Part shown: positions 18,013 through 26,851 of the stretch, in pieces
Position numbering within the stretch: position 1 is the stretch's first letter
Layout: every line of letters starts with the position of its first letter
From: Parapedobacter tibetensis
GTDB lineage: Bacteria; Bacteroidota; Bacteroidia; Sphingobacteriales; Sphingobacteriaceae
Length of the DNA: 64,000 bases
Assembly: GCF_024704835.1 (NCBI RefSeq)
Contig: NZ_JAMXBE010000017.1
Location: forward strand, 54,009 to 118,008
Direction of reading: 5' to 3'
Program-made: the position numbers and the translations under genes
Notes under the pieces: generated by a model
Databases searched by the model: none
What the model saw: only the letters and a program-made list of their open reading frames with translations
Told to the model about the DNA's origin: nothing

Positions 18013-21000
18013 TTATTGGTAATCCGTAGGAGCCACACCATGGAATTGTTTGAATGCCACGGAAAAACTGCCCACATCGGCATATCCCACGGCAAAGGCG
18101 ACCTCCGATACATTTAAACCCTTTTGGCTGATCAACTCCGCGGCCTGCTTTAACCGGATATCCCGGATCAGGTCACGAGTGGTCAAACTGGTCAATTCCT
18201 TCAGTTTACGGTGTAGATGTACCCTGCTGATACCGATTTCGGCGGAAATCATTTCAACGCTTAACCGTGGATTATTCAAATTATTATTGATGATCCGATG
18301 TACTTTCTCCAACAATATTTCGTCTGCACTTTTCAGGTTGATTTTGGAAATAAACGCATCCTGCAATCGATGTTCGCGTTCGTTATTCCTTACAATCTCT
18401 CTATTCCGGATTAAACTCTTAATATTCTTTTGCAGCACACTGATATTGAACGGTTTGGTAACATAGGCATCTGCTCCGTATTCATACCCTTCCATACAAT
18501 CCATTTCTTCAGTTTTTGCGGTCAGCAATACAACTGGCACGTGGTTAACCAGTGGACTGCTTTTCAATTTACGGCAAAGCATCATCCCATCCATTCCGGG
18601 CATCACCACATCGCTGACCACCAGATCGGGGGCTTCTTTTAGAATACCGCGGTATGCATCCTCACCATTCGCATAGGCAACAACCGCATAATCAGCGGCG
18701 AATTCACTTTTCAGGTAATTACGGATTTCGGTATCATCATCCACGATAACAAGCCTTTTCGCTTTCTTCGCCGCAACACCATCGGTTTCGTTGTCCACAG
18801 CCAGGGTCCGGACATGGTCGTGGATAATCGATGGGGACTGGTGGGTTTCTCCAGATTGCCTGTGAATAGCACCCGGTATCATCAACACAAACCGGCACCC
18901 AATGCCTTCGAGATTTTCCACATGGATGGTACCGTTGTGCAAAGCAACCAACTGTTTAGCTAAATAGAGGCCGATACCTGTTCCCAATCCCTGGTTTCCT
19001 CTTTCCGACTGGTAAAAGCACTCGAATATGCTGTCCATCTCTTTTTCGGCAATTTGCGGCCCCGAGTCAGCTACCGAAATCATCAAACATGGCTGGCCCG
19101 TATTTTCAGGTTCCTGATTGACGAGATCCAATGCCACGTGAATCGATCCGCCGATAGGTGTAAATTTGCAAGCATTTGACATGATGTTGATCAGTACCTT
19201 GTCAAAATTTCTGGGATCAATGTTTGAAAAGACCTTTTCGACACGGTGGTCTATGGCGAAATGTATATGCTTTGCCGCGATTTGCTCTTCGAACAACGAA
19301 CATATCTCGTCTGTAAACCGGGTCATCTCCACACGTTCAAACTGCAAATTCATCAGCCCCTTTTCAATTTTCCTGATATCCATGAGCTGATTTACCAAAT
19401 CCAGGATCCGCTGCACATTCCGGTCCATGATGTTGTATAAATGCCTTGGTTCACTTTCACTTTCCCGATCCATGAGTTTTTTCAATGGACTCACGATGAG
19501 GGTCAGAGGCGTCCGTATCTCGTGCGCGATATGGATAAAAAACTGCAGCTTCGCCTCATTCATCTCTTCAGCCTGCTGGTGGGCCAGCATCTGCTGCCGG
19601 ATACGATGGCGATTCCTGATTGTTTTGACAATGAAGAAAGCGAGCCCCAGCGCCACCAACGCATACCCCCATTTGGCCAGGGGCGATTGGAACCATACGG
19701 GATGGATAACAATCCGGGCTTCTTTCACATCGGAGTAGGTATCATTAGACCGCGCCCGGATACGCAGCTTATATACGCCTGCTTCCAATTTATCGAACGT
19801 TACCCGGTTATTTCCCGGCCTCAGTGCAACCCATTCGTTGTCATTCACGGTATACTGGAACACCACACGTTCGGAATCGGAAAAGTCCATCGTCGAAAAC
19901 TCCACGCTGAACGAGTTGTCGTGATAGGCCAGGTGAAATTCCTTCGCATGGTTCACCGCCGTATCGACAATGGCACGGTTACCGGATTTCGTCCCTTTCT
20001 TCACGGCCTTGTCGTGAATGTAAAAATCGACGATATGTACGGTCAGCTTTTTGTTCTGTACACGGATCTCACTGGGTTTGAAACGGGTGATGCCATTTAT
20101 GCCGCCGAAATACAGATCGCCATCGCCCGCCGTGAGCGAAACCCGTTGGGTAAACTCATTACCTTGCAACCCATCGCCCGAATAAAAATTCAAAAAACGC
20201 TTTTCATCGACTTCCATTTTCGCAATTCCACGATTGGTGCTCACCCAAACATTGCCTTGTTTATCTCCCTCGATGGCGCAGATCACGTTGCTTGGCAAGC
20301 CATCATCTACGTCATACGCCGTGATTTGTTTCGTGGCTACATCCAGGTGCATCAATCCTTTGGATGTACCCACCCACAGGTTTCCCTGATTATCATCATA
20401 CAAGGAATAGACCACCAGCCCCGCCAACAACTTGTTGGTGCCGAGCGGCGTCACGAAGCTCTCCGTTTCCAGGTCCAGGCAAGCCAATCCGTCGTAGGTA
20501 CCGACATACAATTTGTTATTTCTCGACAGCAAGAGGCAGTTGATCCAACTGTTGGGCAGGTGGTTGCCCATTGGATTCTCCCATATCCCTTCAACGGCAT
20601 CGAAATGCTTGATTTCGTCCGTCTTTGGGTCAAGACAGAACAGACCTGAACCCATGGAGGCTATCCACAACCGCTGCTGTTCATCTTCTTTGATGCTGAA
20701 GATGCGTTGCACGTTGTCGCCACGTTTGTCAACAAGTCCCGTCACGTAAGTGCTTTTACCTGTTTTCCGATCAAATTTGGCCAGTCCATCCAAGTAGGAT
20801 CCCACCCAAAAGCCGCCTTGGGAATCTTCGAAAATCGTCATGACCGTGGATGGCACCGACGAGCCGCCGTTCCGGCATTTGTAATGTGTGCTCGCCTCAC
20901 CTCCCGGCATTACGGCATACAATCCGTCGTTGTCGGTCCCCACCCAAATCGTCCCTTTGCTGTCTTCAAAAACTGACATCACACAATTCGAACCGATCAG

Positions 21001-22032
21001 GTTCTTGCTCGTCGACTTATGGCCGATGTATCCAAAACTGTTTTTATACGGAGGAAGCAGGAACACACCCCTTTGGAAAATACCCATCCAAATGTTGCCT
21101 GCGTTGTCTTCCAAGATTGAATTTGCTTTGGATGTGGCAAAATTGAACGCCGATACGTTCAATTCCAGATCCATAACTTCGTCACTCCCCGCATCGTAGT
21201 ATTTCACCCCGTTCCCGTTCGTAGCGATGTACAACCGGTTCGTCGAGCTGACACGCAAATAGGCCACCGGGAGGTTTGCGTGACCACGATAAGGGATATG
21301 GATGAATGAATCGGTAGCGGTATCGTAGCGGTGCAACCCGCTGTTCATACTGCCAACAAATAGGATTCCATACTTGTCTTCACATATACTCGAAATCACA
21401 TTGTTCTGGACGCGTTTGGACGCGAAATAAGATACAGGTTTTCTATCGCCTAGTTTGAACAGGCCCATGTCTTCGGTCGACACCCAAAGCCGTTCTTCTT
21501 TATCTTCAAAAAGCGCTACGACCATGTTCGTCGGAACCGGTATTTCACTTTTCAGGCCATATGGACCATCCTTCCCATCATGCAGTTCAAATAGCCCATG
21601 CCCTGAAGTTCCGATGAGCACCTGGCCGTTTTTCCGCTGCAGGATAGCCATCACATGGGCTCCGACCCGGTCGCCATTCTCGTAAATCAATGGAATCTCA
21701 TGAAATGAGTCGCTCGCAGCATCGTAATACTGCAATCCATTGATATATCCCACATACATGCGTCCATGCCTGTCCTCCGAAAGCACCCAAACAATGTCAT
21801 TCAACATCGAATTAGGGTCGTGTTTGTTATGCCTATACACCATAAATTTGATGCCATCGAACCTATTCAGGCCATCCTCGGTGGCAATCCAAACATAACC
21901 ATTCCGATCCTGGTGGAGATCGGACACCATACTGCTCGACAAATCCGAATCCACGGTAAACAATTTCCCCGACTGCGCATATAGGATAGCCGAGTATATC
22001 ATCGAAAGGAGAAGGAGGACTGGCTTTGACAT
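18013..22032 (-). CDS. Hybrid two-component system sensor/AraC regulator
   Basis: 1339-residue one-protein signalling system typical of polysaccharide loci. Order: signal peptide (1-20); periplasmic two-bladed propeller sensor with repeated units such as NGYVWIATEDGLNRFDG and GNLWVGTSKGLMHLD (about 25-690); YYY domain (about 700-775); one membrane helix (about 785-805); HisKA with phospho-acceptor FFIHIAHEIRTPL; HATPase with GTGIGLYLAKQL; receiver with VIVDDD and phospho-Asp in LVVSDVVMPGMDG; AraC helix-turn-helix (about 1231-1339). It should sense a xylo-oligosaccharide in the periplasm and activate the locus. Conserved paired ATGTTACA boxes before susC and the 25.0 kb GH43 gene are its likely targets. 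All key phospho-residues are present. Confidence 0.95.
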   Translation of the reverse strand: MSKPVLLLLSMIYSAILYAQSGKLFTVDSDLSSSMVSDLHQDRNGYVWIATEDGLNRFDGIKFMVYRHNKHDPNSMLNDIVWVLSEDRHGRMYVGYINGLQYYDAASDSFHEIPLIYENGDRVGAHVMAILQRKNGQVLIGTSGHGLFELHDGKDGPYGLKSEIPVPTNMVVALFEDKEERLWVSTEDMGLFKLGDRKPVSYFASKRVQNNVISSICEDKYGILFVGSMNSGLHRYDTATDSFIHIPYRGHANLPVAYLRVSSTNRLYIATNGNGVKYYDAGSDEVMDLELNVSAFNFATSKANSILEDNAGNIWMGIFQRGVFLLPPYKNSFGYIGHKSTSKNLIGSNCVMSVFEDSKGTIWVGTDNDGLYAVMPGGEASTHYKCRNGGSSVPSTVMTIFEDSQGGFWVGSYLDGLAKFDRKTGKSTYVTGLVDKRGDNVQRIFSIKEDEQQRLWIASMGSGLFCLDPKTDEIKHFDAVEGIWENPMGNHLPNSWINCLLLSRNNKLYVGTYDGLACLDLETESFVTPLGTNKLLAGLVVYSLYDDNQGNLWVGTSKGLMHLDVATKQITAYDVDDGLPSNVICAIEGDKQGNVWVSTNRGIAKMEVDEKRFLNFYSGDGLQGNEFTQRVSLTAGDGDLYFGGINGITRFKPSEIRVQNKKLTVHIVDFYIHDKAVKKGTKSGNRAIVDTAVNHAKEFHLAYHDNSFSVEFSTMDFSDSERVVFQYTVNDNEWVALRPGNNRVTFDKLEAGVYKLRIRARSNDTYSDVKEARIVIHPVWFQSPLAKWGYALVALGLAFFIVKTIRNRHRIRQQMLAHQQAEEMNEAKLQFFIHIAHEIRTPLTLIVSPLKKLMDRESESEPRHLYNIMDRNVQRILDLVNQLMDIRKIEKGLMNLQFERVEMTRFTDEICSLFEEQIAAKHIHFAIDHRVEKVFSNIDPRNFDKVLINIMSNACKFTPIGGSIHVALDLVNQEPENTGQPCLMISVADSGPQIAEKEMDSIFECFYQSERGNQGLGTGIGLYLAKQLVALHNGTIHVENLEGIGCRFVLMIPGAIHRQSGETHQSPSIIHDHVRTLAVDNETDGVAAKKAKRLVIVDDDTEIRNYLKSEFAADYAVVAYANGEDAYRGILKEAPDLVVSDVVMPGMDGMMLCRKLKSSPLVNHVPVVLLTAKTEEMDCMEGYEYGADAYVTKPFNISVLQKNIKSLIRNREIVRNNEREHRLQDAFISKINLKSADEILLEKVHRIINNNLNNPRLSVEMISAEIGISRVHLHRKLKELTSLTTRDLIRDIRLKQAAELISQKGLNVSEVAFAVGYADVGSFSVAFKQFHGVAPTDYQ

Positions 22033-22196
22033 GATGATTTACAATTTGGTCTTGGAGAGGGCATTATGCTCACCCCTGATTAGCGGATACAAGTTAGCGT
22101 TTAAATCCGATAAACGTCAAAAAACCATTAAAAAAGTGGCCCGGCTTCATTATAGTCAACGCAATTCACGAGCACCTACACATCCTTAGGCATATC

Positions 22197-22964
22197 TCAA
22201 ATAATCCGGTAACTTTTGCCTCTTTCTGTTTCCAAATCGGCTTCATACACCTTTGGCAAATCCAGGCTTCCCGTTTCAGTTTTATCCACAATCAATGGTT
22301 TTTTCACATCAGGTGCTTAGAAGAACCCATTCGGATTGATCGGGTTGGCCACCGATGTGAGTTTCTTATTTCTGATGGGTTCCCGTGTCCTCAGGCGGAG
22401 ATTGCCCCCCACGTCAGACTTGATTGTCAAATGCACGATTTTTCCTTCCTCCCATGCTAATTCTTCAATGATGAATTCCCCTATAGCCCTAAGCCCACTT
22501 ACACTACCTTTTGACTTCCAAGCGTCTGGCAAAGCAGGCAATAAGTGCATGGCGCCGTCTTGGCTTTGCACCAGCATGTCAGCTATTCCCGAAGTGCAGC
22601 CGAAATTACCATCAATTTGGAAAGGAGGATGGGCATCAAACAAGTTCGGATAGCTTCCACCTCCGTCTTTATTATCGGTAACCGACGTAAGCTGATCCCT
22701 GATCAATTTCCACGCGCGATTTCCGCCTAGCATCCTAGCCCACCAATTCACTTTCCAACCCATGCTCCAGTAGGCCCCGTTTAATAGGTGTTCGTATTGT
22801 TGGCTCCGCGGAATTTTTCTATCCATTTGCTTCTGCATTAGAAAATCAAATTCATCTTGAGATAGCGTGAAATCACCAACTTGAAGGACAACATTTTCCT
22901 TGAATGAAGTACCACAGTTCCACATGCATAGTAGCGCTTTGACGTAGCTATATAATGTTTTCAT
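22197..22964 (-). pseudogene. Fusion remnant: SurA-like N-terminus joined to GH95 fucosidase C-terminus, with internal stop
   Basis: Residues 1-65 resemble the N-terminus of the SurA-like lipoprotein encoded at 27411-29090: ENVVLQVGDFTLSQDEF here versus DNVVLQVADVRITAYEL there, both reaching a ...AY. From about 22769 the frame becomes the C-terminal part of a GH95 alpha-L-fucosidase: WSMGWKVNWWAR, NLFDAHPPFQIDGNFGCTSG and LLPALPDAW are family hallmarks. A TAA at 22319-22317 ends the frame after INPNGFF, but translation beyond it continues as the normal GH95 tail (APDVKKPLIV ... GKSYRII) to a TGA at 22199-22197. The catalytic half of GH95 is missing, so this is not an active fucosidase. Most simply it arose by a deletion joining two genes. 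Confidence 0.8.
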
Positions 22965-23254
22965 CTTTCAGTAAAACATAACCTAATGGAGAAGAAGAAG
23001 AGCTACCAGAACCAGCGTTCGTTCCGGAAGCCCCATAAGTCTTTCCAAAATCTTTTCTGATAAAAAATAAATATCATGTTCATTCAATTAGTTTGATTAA
23101 CATTGATTTGCTGAACTAAAGGATGTAATCTCCTCCTCCACCGCAATAGCAGAGTGGATGATTTATACAAAAAAATCGGTTTTTGTCAGTCTGGGTATTA
23201 AGTTGGTCTTCTCATCATAGTTTTGAATTGGTTAATATTGGTTAATATGATATG
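22965..23254. other. Gap without a recognisable gene
   Basis: About 290 bases between a GH43 gene and the fusion remnant, both on the minus strand. Two start-less minus-strand frames end here. One (about 23136-23222) ends Cys-Tyr-Cys-Gly-Gly-Gly-Gly-Asp. The other (about 22948-23070) ends in a Gly/Ser-rich stretch and overlaps the remnant's start. They could be gene scraps but I cannot assign them. Confidence 0.35.
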
Positions 23255-25018
23255 CTATCTATTGTCTCGTTCATCAAGTTTATTCATTTTAATGGCGTAC
23301 AAACCGATGGTTGTGCCCGTAAATCCGAACGAGTTTGCTGTGGAAAGATGGCGTGCATCCACCCCATCAATCACGGCCTGCCATCCCCCGTTCCCATCGC
23401 CGACCTGGAAATCGAAATGCGTACCCTTGGAATCGACCTTCAGATCGAACGCGCTGCCCGTTGTAGCCAAGGGTTGTTCCGCCAAGATCTCCACCTCATC
23501 CGGGCCGGTTTTTTCCAGAAACGCCACGAAATGGCCATCGTCCCGCCGGATGCCGAAAAAGTACTGGTGCTTTTCATCCTTAAGCAAAAGGATCCCCGCG
23601 GCTTCGGTTCCGTCAGCGGGATCGAATACGAGCCGTGTCGTAGCCTCGTAGCTGTGGTGGTGCACGCGGCGGCCAACGAATGCCGGCGTTTTCAGTTCCC
23701 GCACGCTGACCGGCACGGGGGTCAGTGCCAGATATCCCCGCTGCCTATCCAGGGCGTACAGCTCGGAAGCCGGTGTACGTAATGTAAACCAGTCGTGGGA
23801 AAGCTTACTTGACATGAAATCGTCAGCAATGGGAAAATTCCCCAGGCGCGAATCGGGATCACGTGTTACGCCATCGCGTTTCAACACCATGGGGATGATG
23901 TCTTCACCCTGCGTCAAGTAGGGGAACCCATCCTCACTCCACGTTACCGGCATCAGGAATGTCTCCCGGCCTAGGTTTTCAAACTGTCCATCTATTGGGC
24001 GGCAGGCTAGGAACACCGCCCACCAATCGCCTTCTTTGGTCTGGATCAGGTCGGCATGGCCCGCACTGGTAATCGGATTCGGCCGCTTGGGGTCGAGGTG
24101 CCGCTGTGTCAGGATGGGGTTTCCACCCCAAGGGCTGAACGTGCCCATGGGCGCATCCCCCTTGAATATCACCTCGGAATGCTGCACACTGGTTCCCCCT
24201 TCGGCAGCCATGAGGTAATATTGCCCCTTGATCTTATAAATATGCGGTCCCTCAATCCATATCGGTTTTTCGGCAAGGTTGACGCCACCGTTGACCAACA
24301 TGTTGTTTTCCCCGATTGTCCTGTCGGCATCGACGTCAAATTCGATGACGCGGATGGCACGGTGCCCTTCATAAAGCGGGGGGCCATCAGGCGCATCATT
24401 GTTTAAGATGTATGCCCTGCCATCGTCATCAAAGAAAAAAGAGGGGTCGATGCCCTTCACATCGGGCAGCCATATGGGATCCGACCACGGGCCGAATGGA
24501 TCCTTTGTTTTGACATAGAAATTACCTTTCCGGATGTTCGTCGTAATCATGTAATAGGTTTGGTTGTATGGATTATAACTGATTGCAGGTGCAAAAATAC
24601 CCTCGCTAATCCGCTGCCCGGAAAGCTCTAACTGCGAGGGGCGATCCAGCACGTGTCCGATCTGCTTCCAGTTCACCAGATCCCTACTATGGAAAATCGG
24701 CACGCCGGGAAAATAGGAAAATGTGGAGGTAACGAGGAAATAGTCATCGCCATTAGTGCATATACTAGGATCCGAATACCAGCCCGGCAAAACGGGGTTA
24801 TAAAAGTACTCCGGCCCGGGCAATGCATGCGCTTCGTAGTAAGCATCCTTACCCGCATAATGGAAATAATCGAAGTATGCAACCGACTTTTCAGGTGTAA
24901 ACGGCGGTTCGCCCGGTGCGGTTTGTGCGCTGGACAGCATCACCGGGCCCAGCAAAAGCACGAGAATGCCACTTGCAGACTTGCAACATGACAAGATATC
25001 GGTTATCCTATTTTTCAT
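23255..25018 (-). CDS. GH43 beta-xylosidase/arabinofuranosidase with C-terminal beta-sandwich
   Basis: 587-residue exported enzyme. The ATG at 25018 (MKNRITDIL) starts a signal peptide ending at LSSAQ; an earlier in-frame ATG at 25117 would place an operator-like site inside the coding region and is rejected. Propeller catalytic candidates: base Asp in PGWYSDPSI, modulator Asp in GIDPSFFF, acid Glu in WIEGPHIYK. After about residue 390 comes the XynB-type concanavalin-like domain of two-domain GH43 xylosidases. Without a lipobox it should be periplasmic. The promoter carries both operator types and a two-component box, like susC, so it is probably the most tightly controlled enzyme of the locus. 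Confidence 0.9.
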   Translation of the reverse strand: MKNRITDILSCCKSASGILVLLLGPVMLSSAQTAPGEPPFTPEKSVAYFDYFHYAGKDAYYEAHALPGPEYFYNPVLPGWYSDPSICTNGDDYFLVTSTFSYFPGVPIFHSRDLVNWKQIGHVLDRPSQLELSGQRISEGIFAPAISYNPYNQTYYMITTNIRKGNFYVKTKDPFGPWSDPIWLPDVKGIDPSFFFDDDGRAYILNNDAPDGPPLYEGHRAIRVIEFDVDADRTIGENNMLVNGGVNLAEKPIWIEGPHIYKIKGQYYLMAAEGGTSVQHSEVIFKGDAPMGTFSPWGGNPILTQRHLDPKRPNPITSAGHADLIQTKEGDWWAVFLACRPIDGQFENLGRETFLMPVTWSEDGFPYLTQGEDIIPMVLKRDGVTRDPDSRLGNFPIADDFMSSKLSHDWFTLRTPASELYALDRQRGYLALTPVPVSVRELKTPAFVGRRVHHHSYEATTRLVFDPADGTEAAGILLLKDEKHQYFFGIRRDDGHFVAFLEKTGPDEVEILAEQPLATTGSAFDLKVDSKGTHFDFQVGDGNGGWQAVIDGVDARHLSTANSFGFTGTTIGLYAIKMNKLDERDNR

Positions 25019-25099
25019 TCGATTCCATTTGTTCCGGCCCATGGAATCGTCGGAGAAAAACATATAAAGGTTATCAATACATTTGTAAAGCGTTAGAAA

Positions 25100-25113
25100 G
25101 CAAACGTTGGCAT
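25100..25113 (-). promoter_or_regulatory. Type-2 LacI operator before GH43
   Basis: Minus-strand TGCCAACGTTTGCT, central CG. It matches sites before susC (34316) and xylB (43108). It lies 82 bases upstream of the GH43 ATG. Confidence 0.6.
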
Positions 25114-25186
25114 TCATAATTTAGCTTAGACAATATAGGTTATCAATCTTGGCCGTTATCCTTGGGCATATCCGCCGGATAACTTG

Positions 25187-25257
25187 GATGCAATGATACA
25201 TCATGGTTTCAAAAACTCAAAAAAACCATGTTACAGAAATCATTGACTATGTTACAT
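25187..25257 (-). promoter_or_regulatory. Two-component box and promoter of GH43
   Basis: ATGTTACA occurs at 25228-25235 and 25249-25256 on the plus strand, 21 bases apart (two helical turns). On the minus strand this box is followed at once by a TTTG (-33) and, 19 bases on, by TATCATTG (-7), so an activator bound here would touch RNA polymerase. A nearly identical box lies at 34551-34580 before susC. Confidence 0.7.
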
Positions 25258-25306
25258 ACACCATTAAATAACAATAAACCAGCCAGTTAAAATACAGACA
25301 AATACT

Positions 25307-25320
25307 TGCAATCGGTTGCA
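25307..25320. promoter_or_regulatory. Type-1 LacI operator upstream of GH43
   Basis: TGCAATCGGTTGCA, identical to the sites at 16625 and 34630. It lies about 50 bases upstream of the paired ATGTTACA box. Confidence 0.7.
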
Positions 25321-25518
25321 CTGATTCAGATACGGGAGTGTTTTTCCAGATTGGAGAAGAAAGGTCGGCCCGGAAATCCGGCTGTAGCGAAGTAGTTGAA
25401 GCTTGCGGTTCTGGTCACGGAGCGATCGCCCCGCTACCTGTACCGGCTGTTCGAAAACCAAGGGCAGCCTATGACCCATACCGATAACCAGTTACAATTC
25501 AGTCTTTTAAATAGATAT

Positions 25519-25576
25519 GTTCGTTATCGTGCCAAAAAAGGCCCCATCCTGCTCGAAAAATGGCACGATAACGAAC
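25519..25576. repeat. Perfect 16-bp inverted repeat
   Basis: GTTCGTTATCGTGCCA at 25519-25534 and its exact complement at 25561-25576, with a 26-base loop. There is no T-run, so it is not a simple terminator. The surrounding gap 25119-25952 has no recognisable gene. Confidence 0.8.
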
Positions 25577-25702
25577 GTCCTTCCCGTGCATTGTACCGAC
25601 CTTTATAATATGGGGGGCCCCCAAACGGATCCGGTAACCCCACGTTCTTTGACATACCATCGCACCCCTTTCTGGGGACCTCCGCTCCCGGAAAATGCGT
25701 TT

Positions 25703-25786
25703 TTGCTCGCGTGCAAAGGTTCCTTGCAAGTGTCCAAAAACCTTTTGTAAGCTTTCAACGCTTCTTTGCAAACGTTCAAAAACGCC
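25703..25786. repeat. Four-unit 21-bp tandem repeat
   Basis: Units start at 25703, 25724, 25745 and 25766; consensus TTGCAAGCGTTCAAAAACnTC with drift between units. On the minus strand the repeat reads as heptads (FLNVCKE, ALKAYKR, FLDTCKE, PLHASKN), but no credible gene surrounds it. Confidence 0.65.
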
Positions 25787-25952
25787 AAAAACCCACCCGG
25801 AATGACGTTCCAGCATAACAATCAACCCCGAACCCCCGGATATCTCCGGTAAAACCAGACCCATCAACCCGAACCTGCGGATTAATTCACGAAGTTATTG
25901 GTACCTGTTCGGTTAACTGGTGCCAATGCAATTTTTAAACACTTAAAATTCA

Positions 25953-26576
25953 ATGATTATGTATTACAAACCCAAATTCAGTTTCAAGCGGAAGAGTTCG
26001 GAAACACTTGACCACGCCGCGGAGAAAGTATTCACCAACATGGGTGGCAACAGCCTGTTTGCTGACCTAGCGGAGGAAGTGGCCGGGTTGGGAACCGAGT
26101 TGGCCGACTACCGCGAGGTGGTGGCAGAAGCCATCCGGGGCGGCAAACGGGACACTGCGGTGCGCAACCAGGTACGGGGCATCCTGGAAGGCCGACTGCA
26201 GTTGCTTGCCATGGGTGTGCAGCGGGTGGCCAAGGGCGACCCGACCATCATCCTAGCCGCCGGATTCGACCATACCAAGCCCCGCCAGCCCAAGGGAACC
26301 TGCCCACAGCCAACGGACGTACGTGCAATCAACGGATCGCTCGGTTCGAGGCGGATTACGCTGAAAGTCGCCCCGGAACGCACGGCGCGGTCGTACCGCT
26401 TTGCCTACCGCAAGCTGGACAGCGGCAACCCGTGGATTGAGGTGGACTCCCATGGCTCTTCACGTATACTGGAAGGCCTAGAGCAGTTCGCGGTGTACGA
26501 GTTCCGCTGCACCTACATCGGCAACAACCCCGATGTGCTGAATTACAGCGACAGCGTAACGGCCACGGTGATTTAA
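25953..26576 (+). CDS. Hypothetical protein with C-terminal fibronectin-type III-like domain
   Basis: 207 residues, no signal peptide and no membrane segment. The N-terminal half is helical (about residues 15-90, ETLDHAAEKVF, VAGLGTELADYREVVAEAI). The C-terminal half (about 120-207) looks like a fibronectin type III fold: RRITLKVAPERTARSYRFAYRKL and EQFAVYEFRCTYIG. By eye it is richer in G and C than the flanking sequence. It is a single gene on the opposite strand to its neighbours, with its own terminator at 26622. I do not recognise a function; its base composition and the repeats upstream hint at horizontal acquisition. Confidence 0.7.
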   Translation: MIMYYKPKFSFKRKSSETLDHAAEKVFTNMGGNSLFADLAEEVAGLGTELADYREVVAEAIRGGKRDTAVRNQVRGILEGRLQLLAMGVQRVAKGDPTIILAAGFDHTKPRQPKGTCPQPTDVRAINGSLGSRRITLKVAPERTARSYRFAYRKLDSGNPWIEVDSHGSSRILEGLEQFAVYEFRCTYIGNNPDVLNYSDSVTATVI

Positions 26577-26621
26577 GGCCTGCCTTGTACATTTTCCATC
26601 CGCCGGCTGGGCGGACTGGAC

Positions 26622-26657
26622 AGCGGCACTTCCGAAAGGAGGTGCCGCTTTTTTTAT
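26622..26657 (+). terminator. Rho-independent terminator after the hypothetical gene
   Basis: Stem AGCGGCACTTCC/GGAGGTGCCGCT with GAAA loop (one G-T pair), followed by seven T. Confidence 0.88.
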
Positions 26658-26679
26658 TAGCCAGCCTTATTTTATTTGC

Positions 26680-26736
26680 TTAGTTGTAACCGGGATTCTG
26701 GTAAGCTTGCTTCTCCGATGTACTCATTTCCAAGGC
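26680..26736 (-). pseudogene. 3' tail of a lost susD gene
   Basis: The minus strand reads ALEMSTSEKQAYQNPGYN followed by TAA. The intact SusD at 29210 ends ALEMSAAEKQAYQNPGY. Similarity stops at about 26736, so only the last 18 codons of a paralogous susD remain. Confidence 0.8.
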
Positions 26737-26851
26737 ACCATAGCCATCACAACTTTTTCAAAGAATCTGATGTACAATTTTATACGCAGGCGATCAATCA
26801 ATGGAGAGCCTCCCAAGGCTATGCTTTCGGTCAGGCATCAATGAACTTGAA

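Noticed and set aside
19441..20649. 402-codon open frame on the plus strand
   Set aside because: Antisense to the hybrid two-component gene, whose domains are intact; no recognisable protein features.
22948..23222. Start-less minus-strand frames ending Gly/Ser-rich and Cys/Gly-rich
   Set aside because: No start codons and no recognisable family; composition alone is not enough to call peptide precursors.
22181..25190. Shared ATCCTTRGGCATATC followed by CCGG-TAACT at about 22183 and 25158
   Set aside because: Only about 25 bases with a gap; could be another scrap of the GH95 3' end but too short to support.
25499..25867. 122-codon minus-strand frame
   Set aside because: It covers an inverted repeat and a tandem repeat, lacks a family-like segment, and has no convincing start context.
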